From contig VXWP01000095.1 in NCBI GenBank assembly GCA_009835325.1, positions 1 through 37,163 of the forward strand: DNA of 37,163 nt, given 5' to 3'. This DNA is from Gemmatimonadota bacterium. GTDB taxonomy: Bacteria > JAAXHH01. The notes under the pieces were generated by a model that saw only the letters and a program-made list of their open reading frames with translations, was not told the DNA's origin and made no database searches. Below, piece by piece: positions 32,973 to 37,163 of this stretch; the stretch's first letter is position 1; each line of letters opens with the position of its first letter. Both the position numbers and the translations under genes were made by a program.

Positions 32973-33855
32973 CACGTCCGGCCGGCACAGGCGGACCGGC
33001 CGATACCGGCGGACCGGCCGGTTCTGGATACTCGCCTGCTTCGGTCTCCTGCTGCTGTCCTGCCGTCCGCCAACTCCAGCGCCGCCACCCCTGCCGGTCG
33101 AACTGCTGCTCCAGGAGATCGATGCGGCCTCCTGGCGCCTCCAGGATTTCAGGGGCAGCGCTCGCGTGGAGACCTCCTTCGCGGGCCACCGGGGCCGCGC
33201 GTCCCTCCGCATCCGGTACCTCAGCCCGGCGCAGTTCCGTATCGACGTGCACGGCGCCCTGTTCGAGATCCTTGCCGTCGTCCTGATCCAGGACCTCCGT
33301 GTGCGATTGTACATGCCCCGGGAAAACACGGTGTTCGAAGGTACGCTCGAGGCGCGCGACGCGTCCATCCCCGGACTCGACCTGACGCTGGACGACGTGC
33401 AAGCCGCCGTGACCGGGACTATAGCGCCCGGCAGGTACCAGGGGCTGCCCGTCGCCGACTACCGCCGCGACGGACATACGGCGGCCGTTACGCTTGGGGA
33501 CGATTCCGGCCGGAGGACGCTGTGGATCGACACGGGCAGGATGACGGTCACGCGTGAGGCGTCGGAATCTCCCGTGAACCAGGGGTCCGTCACCAGGACT
33601 TTCGAACGCTTTCGAAACCGGAACGGCGTCTGGAGACCGGAGAAGGTCCGCATTACCCGGGACGGCCCCCGTGCGGGGACGTTCGAACTGACCTACCGGA
33701 CCCAGTCGATCAACCGTGGGCTGCGGCCGTCCGACATCGGGGTGCGTCTACCCGAAACCGTCGTCCGCCGTCCCCTGGAAGAGGCGGGGACGGTCTTCGA
33801 AACCGTGGACGGGGCGCCGGATCCGGGCACTCCTGATTCCAGACAATTCCCTTGA
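32962..33855 (+). CDS. LolB-like / DUF4292-type outer-membrane lipoprotein
   Basis: A 297-residue lipoprotein: basic N-region, hydrophobic core (22-33), lipobox LLSC with lipidated C34, and Arg at +2, which does not signal inner-membrane retention. After a proline-rich linker, the mature part looks like the LolA/LolB half-barrel: alternating beta-strands with FRGSARVE, FRIDVHGALFEILAVVL, and a C-terminal strand pattern. It matches the general plan of DUF4292/LolB-like proteins that receive lipoproteins at the outer membrane. The signal peptide N-region (6-22) contains two six-residue repeats (GRHRRT, GRYRRT) encoded by the dispersed 9-bp DNA family, raising its positive charge. Fold assignment is by pattern only. 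Confidence 0.72.
   Translation: MPGNTSGRHRRTGRYRRTGRFWILACFGLLLLSCRPPTPAPPPLPVELLLQEIDAASWRLQDFRGSARVETSFAGHRGRASLRIRYLSPAQFRIDVHGALFEILAVVLIQDLRVRLYMPRENTVFEGTLEARDASIPGLDLTLDDVQAAVTGTIAPGRYQGLPVADYRRDGHTAAVTLGDDSGRRTLWIDTGRMTVTREASESPVNQGSVTRTFERFRNRNGVWRPEKVRITRDGPRAGTFELTYRTQSINRGLRPSDIGVRLPETVVRRPLEEAGTVFETVDGAPDPGTPDSRQFP
32982..33026 (+). repeat. Five 9-bp units in the lipoprotein signal peptide
   Basis: Units 32982-32990, 32991-32999, 33000-33008, 33009-33017 and 33018-33026. The second and fourth are identical (GCGGACCGG), giving an 18-base super-period. In frame, they encode the repeated GR-x-RRT motif in the signal-peptide N-region, not the collagen-like triplets seen elsewhere, because the frame differs. 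Confidence 0.75.
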
Positions 33856-33881
33856 CAGTCGTTTGGTATCCCGCCTATATT
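33852..33881 (+). promoter_or_regulatory. tRNA-His promoter
   Basis: Perfect TTGACA (33852-33857) and TATATT (33876-33881) with 18-base spacing, 22 bases upstream of the tRNA. The -35 box overlaps the stop region of the lipoprotein gene. This is among the best promoter matches in the window and may also drive efp and the acc genes. Confidence 0.82.
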
Positions 33882-33903
33882 GCGTGCTCCATTCGTCGGT
33901 GAT

Positions 33904-33978
33904 GGTGGGCATAGCTCAGTTGGTTAGAGCGCTAGACTGTGGCTCTGGAGGTCGCGGGTTCGAATCCCGTTGCCCACC
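33904..33978 (+). tRNA. tRNA-His (anticodon GTG)
   Basis: A full cloverleaf: acceptor GTGGGCA (33905-33911) with TGCCCAC (33971-33977), D arm, anticodon stem CTAGA/TCTGG with loop CTGTGGC, and a T arm with TTCGAAT. The anticodon GTG is at 33939-33941. Base 33904 supplies the extra G-1 opposite discriminator C (33978), the identity element of tRNA-His. The terminal CCA is not encoded, so it must be added by the nucleotidyltransferase at 8854. Confidence 0.98.
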
Positions 33979-34097
33979 CTTTAAATGGGGACGTTTCTAC
34001 CCGCCCGGACCGGGTCCACGGCGCGCCAGAGTTTCGGCGGTGAACCGGATGCCGAGTAACGGCCGATGAAGCCGTCAAAGGAGACCAGCCCGATTTT

Positions 34098-34655
34098 ATG
34101 GTGAACGCTACGGACCTGCGCACCGGTATGACCATCAGGATCGATGGATCCATATACTTCATCACGGGTTGCGAACACATCAAACCGGGCAAGGGAACGG
34201 CCTTTTCGCGCACCCGCCTGAAGCATATCCACACCGGGGCCGTGATCGAGAAGACCTACAAGGCCTCGGACAAGCTGGAAGACGTGCGGGTGGAACGGCG
34301 CAAGTTCCAGTTCCAGTATACCGACGGCGACATGTACTACATGATGGACCTGGAGACCTACGAACAGGTGCCGGTAAGCGTGTCGATCATCGGCGACAAC
34401 AAGGATTACATCAAGGACAGCATGACGCTCGAACTGCTCACCGCGGACCAGGGCGTCGTGGGCATCGAGATGCCGAATTTCATCGAGCTGGAAGTGACGC
34501 AGACCGATCCGGGTATCCGCGGCGACACCGCGACGGGAGGCACCAAGCCGGCCACGCTCGAAAGCGGCGCCGTGGTGCAGGTTCCGCTGTTCATCAACCC
34601 CGGCGACGTGCTGCGCATCGATACGCGGTCCCGCGAATACGTAGAGCGGGTGTAG
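34098..34655 (+). CDS. efp: Elongation factor P
   Basis: A 185-residue EF-P, which rescues ribosomes stalled at polyproline. It has three beta-barrel domains; the loop [10 protein letters not shown] places the modifiable lysine at K32. The conserved [14 protein letters not shown] and the C-terminal [23 protein letters not shown] are present. No lysine-modifying enzyme (EpmA/EpmB/EarP) is nearby. The order efp-accB-accC is common in bacteria. ATG 34098 is 119 bases after the tRNA; I see no strong separate promoter. Confidence 0.97.
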   Translation: MVNATDLRTGMTIRIDGSIYFITGCEHIKPGKGTAFSRTRLKHIHTGAVIEKTYKASDKLEDVRVERRKFQFQYTDGDMYYMMDLETYEQVPVSVSIIGDNKDYIKDSMTLELLTADQGVVGIEMPNFIELEVTQTDPGIRGDTATGGTKPATLESGAVVQVPLFINPGDVLRIDTRSREYVERV

Positions 34656-34677
34656 CCGCCCTTCCGAGGAGCCTGAC

Positions 34678-35145
34678 ATGGGAATCGATGAGGTGCTCAA
34701 GCTGATCGAATCGCTGCGGGATACGGACATCCAGGAAGTCGAGGTGGCCGAGGGCGACCGGAAGATCCGGATCGTGCGCATGACGGCCGGCGCGACCGCG
34801 GCCGCCGTCCCCGCACCAGCGGCGGATACGCACGTGCAGGCCGCCGCGCCACCCGCGGAACACGTGCGGCAGGACGTCGGCCAGGCGGACTCCGCGGACA
34901 ACACCTACGTCGAGGTGACCTCGCCCATGGTGGGTACCTTCTACCGGTCACCCGAGCCCGACGCCGACCCCTTCGTTCAGGAGCAGGACCGGATCAGCAC
35001 CGGCCAGCAGCTGTGCATCATCGAAGCCATGAAGCTGATGAATCCCATCCAGTCCGAATTGAACGGGCGCGTGATGGCCATCCTGGTGGAAGACGCCCAG
35101 CCCGTCGAATACGGCCAACCGTTGTTTCTGATCGAACCGGCATAG
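34678..35145 (+). CDS. accB: Biotin carboxyl carrier protein of acetyl-CoA carboxylase
   Basis: A 155-residue AccB. It has an N-terminal helical region, an Ala/Pro-rich mobile linker (about 36-72) and a biotinyl domain with the motif EAMKLMN in which K119 is biotinylated. The thumb segment (about 92-102) typical of AccB is present ([10 protein letters not shown]). It is the substrate of the BirA ligase encoded at 12844. It begins 22 bases after efp and ends six bases before accC. Confidence 0.97.
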   Translation: MGIDEVLKLIESLRDTDIQEVEVAEGDRKIRIVRMTAGATAAAVPAPAADTHVQAAAPPAEHVRQDVGQADSADNTYVEVTSPMVGTFYRSPEPDADPFVQEQDRISTGQQLCIIEAMKLMNPIQSELNGRVMAILVEDAQPVEYGQPLFLIEPA

Positions 35146-35151
35146 GAAGCG

Positions 35152-36498
35152 ATGTTCCAGAAGATCCTCATCGCCAACCGCGGCGAGATCGCCCTGCGCG
35201 TCATCCGCTCGTGCAAAGAGTTGAACATCGCGACGCTGGCCGTCCACTCCGAAACGGACCAGGACTCCCTCCACGTCCGCTTCGCCGACGAGGCGGTCTG
35301 CATCGGCAGCAACGCGCCGAACGACAGCTATCTGAACATACCCCGCATCATCAGCGCGGCGGAAATCATGAACGCCGACGCCGTGCATCCCGGATACGGA
35401 TTTCTCTCCGAAAACCCCCACTTCGCCGAAGTCTGCGAGTCCTGCGACATCGCCTTCATCGGACCGCCGTCCAGGGCCATCCGCCTCATGGGCGACAAGG
35501 CCGAAGCGCGAAAGACGGTGGCGGCCTCTGACGTTCCCACCATCCCGGGCACGGAAGACGTCGTCGACGACGAGGACGCCGCGGTTGAGGCTTCCCGGGA
35601 GATCGGGTTTCCCCTGGTGATCAAGGCCTCCGCCGGCGGAGGCGGGCGGGGAATCCGCATCGTCCGCGACGAGGGCGAGTTGCGCGAAGCCTTCCGCCTG
35701 GCTTCGCGAGAGGCCCAGAACGCCTTCAACAATTCCGCGCTGTACCTGGAAAGGTATATAGAAAAGGCCCGGCACATCGAGGTGCAGGTCCTGGGCGACC
35801 GCCACGGGCAGGTCGTCCACTTAGGCGAGCGGGACTGTTCGATCCAGCGGCGGCGGCAGAAGCTCATCGAGGAGTCGCCGTCCCCTTTTGTCGACGACGA
35901 GCTTCGTTCCGGGCTGGGAGAGGCCGCCCTGCGCGCGGCGCGGGCGATCGACTACGAAAACGCGGGCACCGTCGAGTTCCTCGTGACCGAGGACCGCCAG
36001 TTCTATTTCATGGAGATGAACACGCGCATCCAGGTGGAACACCCCGTGACGGAAATGGTCGTTTCACAGGACCTCGTAAAGGAACAGATCCGCGTCGCCG
36101 CGGGCCATCCCCTGGGTTTCGCGCAGGAAGACGTGCAAATGCGGGGACACGCCATCGAGTGCCGGATCAACGCCGAGGACCCGGACCGGAATTTCATGCC
36201 CTCCACGGGCGAGATCACGAGTTTCCACACGCCAGGCGGTTACGGGGTGCGGGTGGACAGCCACGTGTACGCCCAGTACGTCGTCACGCCCTTCTACGAC
36301 TCCATGCTGGCGAAGCTGATCGTCTGGGGAAAGGACCGGGAAGAGGCGATGACGCGGACCGAGCGGGCCCTCGATGAGTTTATCGTCGAAGGCATCAACA
36401 CGACGATTCCGTTCCACCAGTTCATGTTGAAACACCCGACCTTCCGTTCCGGGCAGGCGGATACGGACTTCGTTGAATCCCTGAGTTCCCTGAGTTGA
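35152..36498 (+). CDS. accC: Biotin carboxylase subunit of acetyl-CoA carboxylase
   Basis: A 448-residue ATP-grasp enzyme that carboxylates biotin on AccB, the first half-reaction of fatty-acid synthesis. Motifs are [16 protein letters not shown] at the N-terminus, the glycine-rich ATP lid [14 protein letters not shown], the [11 protein letters not shown] segment, the metal-binding and catalytic [16 protein letters not shown], and ECRINAEDP. Normal length, no truncation. The carboxyltransferase genes accA/accD are not in the window. Confidence 0.98.
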   Translation: MFQKILIANRGEIALRVIRSCKELNIATLAVHSETDQDSLHVRFADEAVCIGSNAPNDSYLNIPRIISAAEIMNADAVHPGYGFLSENPHFAEVCESCDIAFIGPPSRAIRLMGDKAEARKTVAASDVPTIPGTEDVVDDEDAAVEASREIGFPLVIKASAGGGGRGIRIVRDEGELREAFRLASREAQNAFNNSALYLERYIEKARHIEVQVLGDRHGQVVHLGERDCSIQRRRQKLIEESPSPFVDDELRSGLGEAALRAARAIDYENAGTVEFLVTEDRQFYFMEMNTRIQVEHPVTEMVVSQDLVKEQIRVAAGHPLGFAQEDVQMRGHAIECRINAEDPDRNFMPSTGEITSFHTPGGYGVRVDSHVYAQYVVTPFYDSMLAKLIVWGKDREEAMTRTERALDEFIVEGINTTIPFHQFMLKHPTFRSGQADTDFVESLSSLS

Positions 36499-36551
36499 CG
36501 AAATGACCGGCGGCGGCCCGCGTCGGGCCCGGGCGCCGGAGAAAGGAACGC

Positions 36552-36932
36552 ATGAACACGCCCTCAGATCTCCGCTATTCGACCGAACACGAGTGGGTGC
36601 GCCTGGAGGGCGACATCGCCACCGTCGGCATCACGGACTTCGCACAGTCCGAACTCGGCGACATCGTCTTCGTGGAACTGCCTTCGGAAGGCGACCCGGT
36701 GGCCGAGATGGGCGTCTTCGGGGCGGTGGAAGCCGTGAAGACCGTGTCGGACCTCTACAGTCCGATGGGCGGTACCGTGACGGAGGTCAACGACGACCTG
36801 GAAGACAACCCCGAGGCGGTCAACCAGGACCCCTACGGCGACGGTTGGATGATCAGGCTGAAGGTGGATGACGCGGGCGCCTTCACCAGCCTGATGACCG
36901 CCGCGGACTACCGTTCCTTCGTCGGCGCCTGA
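36552..36932 (+). CDS. gcvH: Glycine cleavage system H protein
   Basis: A 126-residue lipoyl carrier that shuttles the aminomethyl group between P, T and L proteins. It opens with RYSTEHEWVRLEGDIATVGITDFAQ, has lipoylation site K63 in GAVEAVKTVSD, and ends with the normal helix (MTAADYRSFVGA). A degenerate second copy of these last codons lies 75 bases downstream. It is followed by gcvPA; the T protein is not in the window. Confidence 0.97.
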   Translation: MNTPSDLRYSTEHEWVRLEGDIATVGITDFAQSELGDIVFVELPSEGDPVAEMGVFGAVEAVKTVSDLYSPMGGTVTEVNDDLEDNPEAVNQDPYGDGWMIRLKVDDAGAFTSLMTAADYRSFVGA

Positions 36933-37012
36933 GGCGGTCGCGGTCGGACGATCCGATCCTTCGCCCAGATGACTGCCGCGGTCGATAGATTCTACACCGG
37001 CGCCTGAGGCGG
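36893..37012 (+). repeat. Diverged duplication of the gcvH 3' end
   Basis: Two 45-base blocks (36893-36937 and 36968-37012) align without gaps at a 75-base offset. The first 15 or so and the last 15 bases are nearly identical, the middle diverged. Both are in the same frame: the gcvH ending MTAADYRSFVGA-stop and the copy MTAAVDRFYTGA-stop. The second has no start-linked gene of its own. Confidence 0.8.
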
Positions 37013-37031
37013 CCGGTCCTGCGGAGCATCC

Positions 37032-37163
37032 ATGACGTACATCCCCAACACCGACGCCGACCGCCAGGCCATGATGGAAGCCATCGGCATCGGGTCGGTC
37101 GAAGAGCTGCTTACCGTCGTCCCGGACGACGTCCGGCTCGACGGCCCCCAGGACCTACCCCCC
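37032..37163 (+). CDS. gcvPA: Glycine dehydrogenase (decarboxylating) subunit 1, N-terminal part
   Basis: Only the first 44 codons lie in the window; the frame is open to the end. It begins MTYIPNTDADRQAMMEAIGI and continues SVEELLTVVPDDVRL, ending GPQDLPP. This matches the typical start of GcvPA (the split P-protein, subunit 1) and fits the gcvH-gcvPA order. A split P protein predicts gcvPB just beyond. The start has no strong Shine-Dalgarno. Confidence 0.85.
   Translation, partial: MTYIPNTDADRQAMMEAIGIGSVEELLTVVPDDVRLDGPQDLPP

Noticed and set aside
30849-33368. 839-codon open frame on the minus strand
   Set aside because: Antisense of the TPR gene; its apparent periodicity mirrors the TPR repeats.

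Overview
The window is a gene-dense, high-GC bacterial chromosome segment with about 35 protein genes, one tRNA and no rRNA, CRISPR array, integrase or insertion sequence. A CIRCE-controlled groEL, a LolB-like outer-membrane lipoprotein, RseP and a BarA-type hybrid kinase point to a diderm bacterium. I cannot name the taxon. The overall style suits an uncultured lineage near the FCB/Gemmatimonadota-Latescibacterota area, but that is inference. The C-rich first ~95 bases look like a contig edge, and the last gene is cut by the window end.

Layout. 347-2041: two-RCK potassium channel. 8604-2075 (minus strand): a compact cluster of hisA, a receiver-glutamate dehydrogenase fusion, a membrane hybrid histidine kinase with two receivers and an Hpt domain, and an M20 deacetylase/peptidase. 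8854-13701 (plus): CCA-adding enzyme, NAD(P)HX repair enzyme, nadC, birA. 13685-14942: a patch that differs from its surroundings, with a bile-acid/sodium-type transporter and an antisense gene-like fragment. 14943-16820: groEL with promoter, CIRCE operator and terminator. 16903-19985: a class I/II aminotransferase fold lacking the catalytic lysine, folB, folK, and a stand-alone GlmU-type uridylyltransferase. 19993-23227: strong promoter, long leader with micro-ORFs, LytR_C protein, rsfS, PfkB kinase, mtnA. 23264-30634: rplM-rpsI-rpsB-tsf-frr-uppS-cdsA-dxr-rseP, the widespread translation/isoprenoid/lipid cluster but without pyrH. 30657-33855: TPR protein plus LolB-like lipoprotein. 33852-37163: tRNA-His, efp, accB, accC, gcvH, gcvPA (partial).

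Three things stand out. First, the adjacent membrane phosphorelay kinase and receiver-GDH fusion suggest a two-component system whose output is a metabolic enzyme (2-oxoglutarate/glutamate interconversion) rather than a transcription factor. Second, the aminotransferase-like gene before folB has lost three hallmark PLP residues yet keeps an open frame. Third, a 9-bp repeat family (about CCGGACNGY, either orientation) recurs at five or more places, in frame inside conserved enzymes (often as collagen-like G-X-Y triplets) and between genes, which suggests a spreading minisatellite-like sequence.

Some genes connect functionally: the CCA-adding enzyme with a tRNA-His that lacks an encoded CCA; BirA with its substrate AccB; UppS, CdsA, Dxr, the GlmU-like enzyme and the LolB-like protein in envelope biogenesis. 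All functions are read from sequence motifs and family knowledge; no searches were run.
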